Assembly (NCBI GenBank): GCA_003439945.1
Contig: QVRM01001482.1
Coordinates: forward strand, 62,001-126,000
DNA from: Dermanyssus gallinae
Lineage: Eukaryota; Arthropoda; Arachnida; Mesostigmata; Dermanyssidae
Reading direction: 5' to 3'
DNA: 64,000 bases
This document shows positions 1 through 10,900 of the stretch, one piece after another. The notes below the pieces were generated by a model. The model did no database searches, had not been told where the DNA came from, and saw only the letters and a program-made list of their open reading frames with translations. Numbering within the stretch: the first letter of the stretch is position 1; each line of letters opens with the position of its first letter. Both the position numbers and the translations under genes were made by a program.

Positions 1-648
1 TAATAGCTAAATTCATTGTACTACTGTCATATACGTGTTTTCCTACGCTGCAATACTGCAGTTTAGAAAATATTCTGCAGATGGGCGGGCATCTTCTCAG
101 TTGTGCGTGGTCAAGAAATTGAGGCAACCATACGGCGTTTAGAAGCTATAAGATCCGCTAGAAGAGACACCTTCTAGTCATTTTGTAGTGGGATACCGAG
201 CGCCAAAGCTGACTTGACTATATCTAGCGGGGCATTGTTCATTTTTATATAGCGATGACGGACGCTAATTAAAGAGCGCGCGGACTTTAAACAACAATAT
301 TTGTTTTGGGAACATTTAAGCGTAGGCGAAGCGCCGCAAATGCTGTCCATGTCTTCTACAATATTTCGTTTACTCTTCAGACGTCGTCACTCTGTGAGTT
401 CTTTGGTACTTAAGCTAGTATGGACTATGGACTGGAGTGATCTGCAAAAGAAACAAATCTAACTTTAAAAAAACACGCTGTTGGTGGCACATAAAATAAC
501 ACTGATGTTCAAATGTAAACAAAAATGGCCTAAGGCTGAACCTCGAGGTACTCCAATATTTACTTTTGCTTTTTTTTTTTAAGTTTGAGACCAATCATTA
601 CTTGAGGCTTCTGGCCCACACATACGAAACAAATCAAGATACTGTTCT

Positions 649-674
649 TATATATATATATATATATATATATA
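649..674. repeat. (TA)13 microsatellite
   Basis: A pure TA dinucleotide run, the first of about thirty such tracts in this window. Confidence 0.95.
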
Positions 675-2194
675 CGCAGCTGACGAAAAAGCTCCATAAA
701 ATGCCATGTTGAGCAAAATCATTTTTCACAACCGCATTGCCACTAGCAGTGCTATGGCGAATAAACTCAACAATATAATTAAGCGCTAATTGAGTCAGGG
801 ACGCGGCGCAAAAGCCATCATACTGCGTATCTGCGGGAAAGCAATAGTTTTAAAGTGTTAACATTGGCTGTTCTGTTGGCTGTACTGTTGGCTGTTCAAC
901 TGTTGGCGGTTCAAAGACGAGAACTTTATCTTCCTTACGGCAGACTTGACGCCGTTTTGCAGTTTACTGATTTGCAAGCACCCGCTTGCACACACAAGTT
1001 CTCTTTTTAGTGCAAATCTTGTCACCTAGCAGACAAAAACGCCTCATGCAGTGCATTCCAGCGCATAGTGTTGTCAATGTCCGGGTCAATATCAATGAAT
1101 TCTACCGGAACTTTTGGTTTGTTTCTGTACTAAATTAGGTAGTTGGATCTATCCGTACGGAGGAAAACGGAGCAAGCACGAGATCATTGCGCCTCTATCG
1201 CTTGCCTTGCCAAAAAATCTATCGATCCGACTCAGCCATACTCGCCCAGAACAGAATTGCGAGTAAGTTCGGCCACTAAGTGTCGATGCGCAGCGGCAGT
1301 CTTGATCCGTGCCCGATGCCTATTTCAACAGGCGCGTCCATGAGGAAGTCTCCGTGGACTAATCGTAGACCGCAATCCGACGCCGTGCGATGCAGGCGCT
1401 ACTTATACGCATACGATAAAACGTTAAGATCAACTAACTAGTCCGCGTTGTAGCTTCTTTTGTGGCGGCCACTTTCGTCACCGTCGTCAGCGTTGTCGAT
1501 ATCCAACTACAACCTAAGGATTGGGGGGGGGGGGGTAGCATGCAGTTCTTAGAGTTTTGGTTTAATTTATGTCTGTTTAGGTTTTTGAAAAAAATGAAGT
1601 TTCAAATCTGCTCGGTGTCACGTTCCGTACGTAGGCCCCCCATTTGGCCTGGTCGTCGACAGGTGTGTTGGCCGGACGATAGACGACAAACAGACTACCA
1701 CCCCAGAAACCTCCCCCAGGCAATGCAACCCTACCGGTCGGTAAACCCCCACCGTGGCGGCATCACAGTGACCGAAATCAGCAACAGTGGATGCCATCTA
1801 ATAAGAATGGATGGCGCCCGGTTGGCATTACGAATGCGGGTTCAAGGACGACCGACTCCCCCCCCCCCCCGTTTCTCTCGTGCCCGGCTCGAGCAAGAAA
1901 GAGACGAGGGGGAAAAGGGAAGAAGAAAGGAAAAAATGGTGGCTCGCAGACGTATTTAGTAGTTACTATTGCGTTGGTTTCATCGAGTAGCATTGCTGTT
2001 ACTGTCGTTAGCTGCAGTAGCAGCGACAGCTAACAACAGCCCGTTCATTACCGTCAGTTTATATACGTCGTCCTCTCACGAGTATGCAGGGAGTCGAAAC
2101 GGCCCGTGCACAATGGCCCATCGTCAGCCGCAGATAGTGGTGGGCACCATCGGTTTGCAGAAACACCTGACAACAACATGGACCGAAGCAGCAA

Positions 2195-2298
2195 CAAAAC
2201 CAAGAACGGCCGCAGCAACAAGCATCAACAATAGCAATATCACCAAAATTTGCAACAACAACAACAACAGTAATGACAAACATTTCAACAACAGCACG
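2195..2298 (+). repeat. CAA/CAG-rich imperfect trinucleotide tract
   Basis: Repeated CAA, CAG and AAC triplets dominate the stretch, giving Asn/Thr/Gln-rich frames on one strand and Val/Leu-rich frames on the other. This is low-complexity DNA rather than an obvious exon. Confidence 0.75.
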
Positions 2299-3325
2299 TA
2301 GTAAAGCGATTTTAAGTCGTGTCGTTTATAGAGCATTTGCTCCGTTAACTTGAGGCAATCCCGCAAAGGCGGCATAATAGCTCAGTACAGTCAGCATTTA
2401 CTGATTGCAACTTGTTTTCGTTTCCCAAGTATGAACTATATATTATCGCCGTCGGTAATTACATGGTCTGTACTCAATCTTTGTCGTGTCATTAATTTAG
2501 TAATAGAAAAAAATATATATATATATTACCAAAAAATAGCATACTACGAACGTAAGCATGCTCAGCACGTGTAGATGTATCAGCGCTGCTAATATGTAAT
2601 ACGTCACGAATTTACGCTATACGTAGGTAAGGCTGATATCTCCAAATACTACAAAAAGACGTGTCGATGATTTGATGCATTTATTTACTACGTAACCTTC
2701 TTCTTTTGTTAAACGCATATGCACATATATAGTTGCTTCCGATTATCTATTGTCACTATGTATGCATGAAAACTGAGCGTTTGCCTCTTGGTCCATACGT
2801 CTAGGGTACGCTTTCTTCACCAGATAAGTGTTGTAGCAGGGTACCGTTCAACCAGACGATTTACAATCAACGAAGGAGAACGAATGATACTTTTCTTTAT
2901 AATAGGCTGCGGTTCTACGCAAAGCAACACGCCAATTTTGTACAAACGATGTGTTAGCCGCCTACGCCAGCACGGTTACTAGAAATGGGTGGCTTTATTA
3001 TTTGTTTGGCAAGCGACCTAAATACACATGTCACCTTCTAGCGTGAGGCATGCTTGGAGCAGCTGCATGAGAGGGCATGTTGAACTATCTGAGGTTTTCC
3101 CTCCTCTGTAGAATCGCCGTGAGGCATGTATCGTCAGTGCACAGTGGGCAGGACAGAAATATCTGGGGTTTCTTCACCAGTCCTTGTGGCAGTAGCAGCA
3201 ACAACATGGCCGCTGACTCTCAGCAGTAGTATGGTTTATCATCTATTCTCAATGAGCATTGCTCAAAGGATATTCAATCCACAAGCGGCGACACCGCGGT
3301 ATATGACAACCTCGGCCGGCGCACT

Positions 3326-3339
3326 AGCCCTCTAAACCA
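3326..3339 (+). repeat. Left 14-bp target-site duplication of R1-like insert
   Basis: The 14 bases agccctctaaacca are repeated exactly at 4751-4764, immediately after the poly(A) tail of the inserted element. This marks the 5' junction of the insertion. Confidence 0.9.
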
Positions 3340-3340
3340 T

Positions 3341-4537
3341 CCGATCCTCTGGAATATAGCATACGACGGAGTTCTGCGGTTAGACGACGTGCCTGACGGG
3401 GTGGACATAATCGCCTACGCCGACGATCTGGCGCTGGTGGTCACCGCGAAAACGGAGGCGGTGCTCGAGGCGCGAGCGAACACGGCTCTTTTCAGAATAG
3501 AGAAGTGGATGGTCGACAATTACCTGAAGCTGGCCCCCCAGAAGACCGAGGTTATCTACCTAACCGGCCGCCGTCGTACTAGGCAAGCATCGTTAGAACT
3601 TGCAGGACACCGCCTGACTATCAAACGGGAGGCAAAGTACTTAGGCGTAACGCTGGACACAGGTCTCACCGGCCTGCCACACATCCAGAGCATCATCCAG
3701 AAGGTCGCGAAGGTCTCCACCAACCTTGCACGCATCCTTCCTCGCGAGGGGGGCGCAACGCACGCCAAGCGGCTGCTCCTAGCGGCCGTGGCAGAGGCCA
3801 TCGCTCTGTATGCCGCGCCCATATGGGCTGGTATGGCGCTGCGGACCGCAAAGGCACGGCGCATGATACGACGCTCCCAAAGAGCGATGGCCATCAGGGT
3901 CACGCGGGCCTACCGGACTGTCTCGACGGACGTCCTGTTGGCGCTCGCCTGCCAGATCCCTTGGGACATACTTGCTGAAGAAAGAAGCAAGCGCAAGAAG
4001 GACGGCGACACTTCATGGACCCAAGCACGGGAGCACTCCCTGGTCACATGGGCGGGCACGTGGTCCAACCCACCAGCTGGGGATACCAGAGGGGCCTGGA
4101 CAAGAAGCCTAACCACAGACCTCATAACCTGGTATAAGCTCAAGGGAGCACTTACATATCACTCCGTGCAAGTGCTCACAGGGCATGGACAATTCCAGTC
4201 GTACCTTTTCCGGATAGGCAAGGCGAATACAGATATCTGCGTTCTCTGCACCACAGGCGCACCCGACGACGCGGCGCACACCGTAGAGGACTGCGAGGCC
4301 CTTGCGGCCTACCGCACGGGCTCCTCCTATGTCCACAAAGGTAGCCCGACCACGACCATCGTGGCCAACATGCTCAAGTCGACAACGGACTGGCACGCCG
4401 GGACCCAATACTTAGACGGGCTTATGCGCGAAAAATGTCGCCAGGAAGATCGCCGCAGATCGCGATTCAACACTAGGTCTCTAGTGTTCACTCCCGAGCA
4501 GGACCCACTCTCTGCTCGGGACATAGTCGTAGACTAA
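3341..4537 (+). CDS. Reverse transcriptase C-terminal part (R1-like ORF2), 5'-truncated
   Basis: This is the last 398 residues of a non-LTR retrotransposon ORF2. It would normally carry endonuclease, reverse transcriptase and a C-terminal zinc-knuckle region for target-primed reverse transcription. The frame is open from the insertion junction; a GTG at 3389 is not a real start, because ILWNIAYDG-like residues upstream of it are also family-like. The catalytic YADD box lies at 3416-3427 (residues 26-29), followed by the usual KTE and YLGV motifs. A C-x2-C-x9-H-x4-C knuckle lies at 4238-4294 (residues 300-318). Endonuclease and the first RT motifs are missing through truncation, so the copy cannot be autonomous. 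No internal stop or frameshift is seen. The composition is GC-richer than the flanks, consistent with a recent arrival. Confidence 0.88.
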   Translation, partial: PILWNIAYDGVLRLDDVPDGVDIIAYADDLALVVTAKTEAVLEARANTALFRIEKWMVDNYLKLAPQKTEVIYLTGRRRTRQASLELAGHRLTIKREAKYLGVTLDTGLTGLPHIQSIIQKVAKVSTNLARILPREGGATHAKRLLLAAVAEAIALYAAPIWAGMALRTAKARRMIRRSQRAMAIRVTRAYRTVSTDVLLALACQIPWDILAEERSKRKKDGDTSWTQAREHSLVTWAGTWSNPPAGDTRGAWTRSLTTDLITWYKLKGALTYHSVQVLTGHGQFQSYLFRIGKANTDICVLCTTGAPDDAAHTVEDCEALAAYRTGSSYVHKGSPTTTIVANMLKSTTDWHAGTQYLDGLMREKCRQEDRRRSRFNTRSLVFTPEQDPLSARDIVVD

Positions 4538-4562
4538 GGAGAGGGTCGCAGCACGGGACTCC

Positions 4563-4610
4563 CCTCTTCTGGTCTCGATGTAATGGTTCACAATTCCGAA
4601 CCAGAAGAGG
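4563..4610 (+). other. 3'-UTR stem-loop of the R1-like element
   Basis: Two 11-base arms (cctcttctggt at 4563-4573 and its exact reverse complement at 4600-4610) enclose a 26-nt loop just downstream of the ORF stop. Structured 3' UTRs are used by the encoded RT for template recognition in R1/R2-type elements, so this may be such a structure. A second small palindrome, gagtattatactc, follows at about 4652-4664. Confidence 0.6.
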
Positions 4611-4750
4611 GTGGGAGAGGTGGTTTTTAGTGGGTAGAACGAGCGGATTGGATCGAGTATTATACTCTTCCCCGGCGTTTAGTCCCACACTACCCTTCAT
4701 TAACATCGGAGGGTGTGCGTAAAGCATTTTCCACCTAAAAAAAAAAAAAA

Positions 4751-4764
4751 AGCCCTCTAAACCA
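4751..4764 (+). repeat. Right 14-bp target-site duplication of R1-like insert
   Basis: Exact second copy of the 14-mer at 3326-3339. The first A is ambiguous with the poly(A) tail. Confidence 0.9.
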
Positions 4765-4784
4765 CGCCGCCGCTTATATACCTA

Positions 4785-4788
<4 letters not shown>

Positions 4789-4862
<74 letters not shown>

Positions 4863-4874
4863 TATATATGTATG

Positions 4875-4908
<34 letters not shown>

Positions 4909-4909
4909 C
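4789..4909. repeat. Compound (TC)n-(TA)n microsatellite
   Basis: About 30 bp of TC repeat passes directly into about 90 bp of TA repeat with a few TG and AA interruptions. Confidence 0.95.
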
Positions 4910-6902
4910 TTATTGTAAGTTAGACATAGGTTGGCAAAAATTGCATTGAGCACATTCAGTGGTGGTCCAGGACATTCCATCGTTGTTTTTGCTGTTGTTC
5001 CTATTATCACTGCAACAGCAGCACGTGTACCGCGCACGACCTCAAAGTCATTCCTCATTTTCAGCTGCCAATTAGTCTACGAGTTGAGTGAAGCTCATTT
5101 TGACACCACAACAGCATGAGCGATTGAGCGAGCACATTTATAATACTGTTGCAATAAGCTCTCACGCAGGCCTTCTAACATCGGCGGTCAATAAACACAA
5201 TATACACGCCCGGCTTTATTAACGCTTTAAGCAGCCCAACCAAGTGGTGGATGCGCTTCATACTGTCGTGGCTATACTATACATAAGGCTATAAAATATG
5301 ATTTTATGTAATATATATATATATATATATCCCGTGTAGATATATCATCGTAGCAAACATATCATCCTGTATAGATATTTAGTGTAGTACGTTGGCAGTC
5401 ACAGGCTTGAGCAACTCTAGTAGGTCGTGCTGTCTGAACAAGTCTCATCGGAAACCCATCAGCCACCAACATCACCGTATAATGTCAATCGACCTATGCC
5501 AATTGCTACGATGCGTTGAATCGATGTGCAATAAAAACGCCAACAATAATCATCACACGCGGCCTTGTGCATATAAGCCTGTCTCCTCTATAGGCAAGGC
5601 GAATAATTACGATCCCCCCCTCCACCTCCGAGGTCTGTGAAGTATCCAGGGTCTTATTGTCGACCGTATTCATCATCGTAAAAAATGACAGCACTTAATT
5701 TAGCTATCTACACTCGCATATATGTATATATATATATACAGTTATTACTTTTACTATTTATTCGAGACTACACTATCGACAAATGTTTGTACCTAAAAAT
5801 TTAATTTAATAGGGACTCTAAAGTAAAGAAGTATATGTGCAATATATTGAACTCTGTGTTGCTTTTTGGCTTTTTAATTAAATGATTATGCTGATATTCG
5901 AAAATACCCATTAATTTGCAAAATGTTAGCCTTCCAGCAAATACCATGCAAAGTTGGACCTTCACTAATACTCACCCCATAAAGTAAAGTTCGAACCAAT
6001 AAAGGTAATAGACTTGCATAGGTTGTTCGTACTATCAACTGTATTACGTACGGCAGATAGGTTGTGTGAAAATGTCTGACAGGCTATTCTCATCAATCTA
6101 GCCTCATTGCTAAAGTGAGGTAAGCTGAAGCGAAGACGTAGTTATGTGAGGTTAGCCGGTTTCTTGGAAGTAGAGAAGTTCTCTCTGCCAATAGCAATTG
6201 AGCCACAGAACAGATCGTTATTGTCGAGCGTTGCGGTACTTCGAGCACTGACGATCCAGGTCGCGGCACTTGTCAGGGCTAGCCTTTGGAAATCGATTGG
6301 CACACTGTGGACCTAGTGCAGCACTACGTGGTTAAGTACTGGGACGCAATTTCAAAGTTGACTTTGCAAACACAATGTGGGACTGCTTGTTTCTCCCACT
6401 GAATATATATATATATATATATAGGACATATCCCGAAGCGGCTATAATCCGATCATTATTGGCTCCACTTTGGCGCGCAATTCTTTTGTGGCCGACAAAC
6501 ATTATCTGTTCTTGCTTGTCGGAAGAGAGAAAGCCGTAAGTACTAGCTTAAGACGATGACGCAAGACACGGGCATCAAACAAGAAGCGAAATGATGAAAA
6601 CCTTAAGTGTAGACAGGTATGTGACGTTATTCTCTCTCTCTGTGTCCCTCCCTTTATGTACATATATATTTATATGTAACTCTCTCCCTTCTCTCTCTCT
6701 CCTTGTGGCTAGCCTTTCGTCGCCTTCATCGTTCGTAATGGCTTAAGCTCAATAGAGCCGTTGTGTGTGATTGCCGCCCGTCTCTAGATACGCGTCTTTC
6801 CCACATACGCTCGGCGCCGACCTCACAAAAAGAGGTCCCCAGAGATCGTGCCAAGTCGTCTCGTGGCTGCCGCGACGACAGCGGTCACGGCGATGACGGC
6901 GA

Positions 6903-7014
6903 GATATATATATATACATACATACATGTACATATATATATATATATATATATAGATATATATATATACATACATACATGTACATATATATATATATATA
7001 TATACATACATACA

Positions 7015-7054
<40 letters not shown>

Positions 7055-7102
7055 TATATATATACATACATACATGTACATATATATATATATATATATA
7101 TA
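6903..7102. repeat. Higher-order (TA)n array with four tacatgta palindromic units
   Basis: The 20-mer tacatacatacatgtacata occurs four times (6915-6934, 6967-6986, 7003-7022, 7063-7082), separated by TA runs of different length. Each unit contains the self-complementary core tacatgta. Confidence 0.9.
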
Positions 7103-7439
7103 AACATGTATATACATCTGTACGTCTAAGAGCTTTACCACCAGTAAAAGACTGCATGTGTGCGGTGTTGGCCTCTAACCATGGATGCGACGTATGTATA
7201 GGGGCCCTCTATTCTGGGGCTTGGTTGCTATCTTTCCTTCGTTCTCCCTCCGTCTCCGTCTCTCCCTGTGTTATCCTGCGGTCTGTCCTGCGTTTGCTTT
7301 CTTTCCTTTCTATGTCTATGTGTGTGTGTGTGTGTTTGCTGACATACGTATGTATTTACGTACGAGCGTATGTGTGCGTGTGTATTTACGTATGTATATA
7401 GCAGTCCTGTTTCACGGCGTACGATGACGATCTAAATAA

Positions 7440-7990
7440 TTCACGTTAGAAGTTAGCTGCGGCTCGCTAGCCAAGGAACGCTTGAGGGGCACGCGGGGGC
7501 ACTCCCGGGGCACGCTAGAGGGCCCCGCCGAGAGACGAAGTGCCTCGGCTCGGCCGTAAAGAGCTGTTGAGCTCTAAGGGGTCAGTTCCGGGGACACGGG
7601 GCGCAGTCAGCCAGCCAGCCAGTTCGCCGTCGGCCGCCGCCCTCTTCACGACCATTTAAGAAAGCCCCGCTGCTGAACTGCTGCACTCCTGCCGCTCTAC
7701 GGCGCCCTATGTGCGTGTGTCGAAAGCGCCACCATCAGCGGCGCGTCTGCTCTGCTCTGCTATTACTTAGCTTATGGGGAGCGATGAAGATAGACATAAG
7801 AAGACGCGTACAGCGGCGTTCGGACGCCTGCATCTTCAGAGAGGCTCTATAGCAAAAAGTTTCGTTCGATTGGACTTCGCGACGAGCATCGCGACGCGCT
7901 CTCGGTTACTTCGGTGCATGCAATAGGGTCAGTCAAATCCGGAACGTCAGCCGACCAGTGAGTCGGTCGGTCGTTAATAGACGGCTACGT
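7440..7990. other. CpG-rich, GC-rich segment
   Basis: This segment is much richer in G, C and CpG than the surrounding AT-rich DNA and lacks simple repeats. It could be a promoter-proximal or 5'-UTR region or a regulatory element. I see no convincing TATA box, splice site or ORF that decides the question. Confidence 0.2.
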
Positions 7991-10900
7991 AGACCACCGG
8001 CTACTTGATGCTCAGACCTTCTGCTTCTATCATACGGACACTATTAAATTATTTCCCAATTTTTCATGTTTATAAATGGCGGCAGTTCATATATATATAT
8101 ATATATATATGGAAAAAAATTGCGTTGAAAAATGTAGTTCTGTCAAGAAGCCTCATTTTGAATTGTATACATCTTATGTTAAAACATTTTTTACACATGA
8201 TTTCGTAAAGTACGCCTTACTAATGTTTAAACTCTTCATTCGGAACTTAACGGCATACGTGCCTGCCTTGCATGCACACCGTTCACTGCTCGCGTTGCTG
8301 ACTAGAGCTACAGTATATATGCATTGCATACAGTACATATCTCGAAACGCAGTATCTCTATTCCGGCGACAATTTTCAACTCGAAACTATCGATCCAACC
8401 CGATACGCTTACGCACACTCTCGGCGGTTTCGTCCTTCAAACAGTGGTAACGTTCTATCGATGTCGTGACATATCAGAATATATAGATAACTTATACCTG
8501 GGCAAAAGGTGCACTCTTTAAGGCATTTTGAAGGAAGCTTATTTGAGGGTTACTGATCGTATAGCGGTGGAATACGTGGTGCTCCGATGTGGTTAGCTCA
8601 GCTCTTTGGCGCTTCGCTTGTTTGTGCTTCTGGTGTCTGACCTCGTTTCCGTTGGCATTGTACTAACTCTGAAACGGTTACGGTTGTTATTATCTCCAAG
8701 GTCATGCAATGTACTCAATCAAAATCCAGCCAGATACAAATTTGCAACTGGTATGCTGCTGTAACGTTACAGGTGAAGGAACTAAGTTGTAGAGATAGAG
8801 CATATGTTTAGGCACGTACGGACAGCGCTACGAGCGTCTCCCTCCCAAGGCCCAACTGGATGTTTTTGTCCCAGCTTCCAGGATAGGTACAGCTAAGGTC
8901 TAGAAAGACTAACCACGCAGTGGCTTTCCTCGGAACGAATGGCCAGAATGGCATTTCCTCTTCGTACTGCTGTCTCTTTTCCCAATTGCTCTCTTTCTCC
9001 CATTCCACCTCTCTATCTCTCTCTCTCTCTCTCTATAAATCCCCTTGTGTCGCCCTATTTCTTATAAAAGCTAGTTGTTAGACAGCCGAGCCAGAAATAA
9101 TAAGTCTATCTGGCCCGACTTGCACCTCAGTAAACCTAGACGGATGTAGTAGAGGGGTGGAAGTAGCCTCATGAAAACCATTGACAACAGAGAGCAATGC
9201 AGTGGCCCTGTGGCCATCTTTGTTGCTGTTGCTTGAGTTGCGGTTTCTAGCACTAGCAAATAAGACAAAGTGCAGGTAAGCATACAAGCTACAAGTTGGT
9301 CAGCTGCCGCAAGCGCAGACAACACGACTGCAGAACGCTCGCCCGTTAATTAACGCTGGTCGGGGCGTATGTGGGCTCGGCCGGCCGTCCGACCGACTGA
9401 GGGGCACCCTGCAACGACGTTTTCCTCCGGTTTTACTTTTGCCGCCTCCAACTCCCTGGTCGCCATGGTCAGTCTGGCCGCCACGACAATGAGCAACGGA
9501 CCGACGCAAAATCTTTTTTGGTCGAAGGTTGCTGATGGGTTAGATTGGCCGATGATATTCGCTCGGCCATCCACACAAACATCCAGACGCAGTTTACTGA
9601 CTGACCTAGTCGCTCGCCCTTGCGCTTGTTTGCTCCCTTGGGGGAAAGCGTACTGTCCTAAATGATAGCCTGTAGCGAAACTCCTCCACCACCAACATAT
9701 AGCCTAAGCCACACCAATCCTTGCGCTACTTGCTGGGGCAGCGCTGTTCTCACTGATGCCGGTGATGCTGTTGTTAATGTTGCTTTTGCTGCTGGTGCTG
9801 CTGTTGCGGCCGTTGTTGATCTGTGTTGTCGTCGCCACTACCGCTGGCGGCCAGCCTAAAACAGAAGAACGGGACAATACGTAGCAAGCAAATCTGACGA
9901 AGTCCAGAACAATGGCTACAAGCGAAGACACTGAAGGCCACGTCGAAAAACGACGACAGCAAAAACCACGGCGAGAACGACATTGAGGGCGGCGATCTGC
10001 CAGCCAGATAGACCAGAGGAAAAGGGAGCACAAAAAGGGGGGGTGGGGTGGAGGAAGAGGACAGCCATGTCTTCACTGCCCACGTCTTCCTTGCGTTCTC
10101 GCTGTCGCCGCTGCTGTTTTCCCCGTACAGTTCACCGCGGGGCTCGATTGACGGTCCGACCAGCCGCCAACGGATCGACCATGGGACTGCCCAGCTGGAG
10201 GCAGTGCTCATCAACAACAACAACAACAACAAAGCCACCACAGTGGCTTAAGGTTCCAAAAGTATTGCCAAACCATCGATGGTTACGCCGCCAGCGCCGC
10301 CGTGATCATCGACGGTGACAATGGGGACGGCAAAGGCTGGAGCAGCAGAAACAGCTACAACAGCAGCGACCGACGGTGGTTGCTCTGCTAAGACGACAAA
10401 GCGACAGCCAGACAGAGATCTGGCGGATGGTGGTCGGATACTGGTATGGAGCAGCATCTAGCTATCGAGAGGGATATATACACCAAGACAAAGCCACTAC
10501 CCCGAGATGAAGGCCAGAGAGAAAAACGGTTGAATGAACGGGCCTGCTGCCACACAGGCTAAAGAGGTAGAGTAGCCTTTGAGTGTATGGGTTGATGAGT
10601 GGTTGTCTGTATGTCTGTCGGTGGGTCGGATGGACTGGCCCGGCTTATAGAGAGAGAGCCTACTACCCGCGAAGGGAAAGCGAAGGCCCGTGGTCCGGGC
10701 ATGAAGGGCGGGCGGGGGGTGGGGGGGGCGGAATGGATGGGAATTCGAAGGGGAGGTCTATTTGCCAATGTGCGACAGCCGCATACCGGAGCGCATCTGT
10801 CTTCATTCTTGACAACGACGGGCCGAGGAGCGAGAAACCGTGCTACGGGATTCGGATTGTTGAGAGCCCGGTGATTTCGGCTCGTTATAGAAACGGATGG

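Larger units (their letters stand above)
1..3325. other. Gene-less flank with simple repeats
   Basis: I see no supported gene here. The open frames are short and unrelated to any family I recognise. The interval holds a (TA)n run near 649-674, a run of 13 G near 1523 and a run of 13 C near 1858, and a CAA/CAG-rich stretch near 2195-2298. The rest is unique sequence of mixed composition. Confidence 0.6.
3340..4750 (+). mobile_element. 5'-truncated R1-like non-LTR retrotransposon
   Basis: The insert is about 1.41 kb, contains the 3' part of a reverse-transcriptase ORF, a 3' UTR of about 200 bp and a poly(A) tail (about 4737-4750), and is flanked by a perfect 14-bp direct repeat. This is the expected product of target-primed reverse transcription that aborted early. 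The reading frame is open from the truncation point to its stop, so the insertion looks recent. Family assignment to the R1/I-like group rests on the YADD motif followed by a C-terminal Cys-Cys-His-Cys knuckle and on the overall protein style. The exact family is not determined. Confidence 0.88.

Noticed and set aside
6225..6330. Short STDDPGRG-like peptide reminiscent of a mariner N-terminal region
   Set aside because: Only a few residues match, with no neighbouring transposase motif or inverted repeat.
6749..7157. Overlapping open frames rich in Tyr, Ile, Met, Val and Cys
   Set aside because: They are translations of the (TA)n/(CATA)n array on both strands. The same applies to the frames at 4816-5058, 13725-13838 and 14402-14633.
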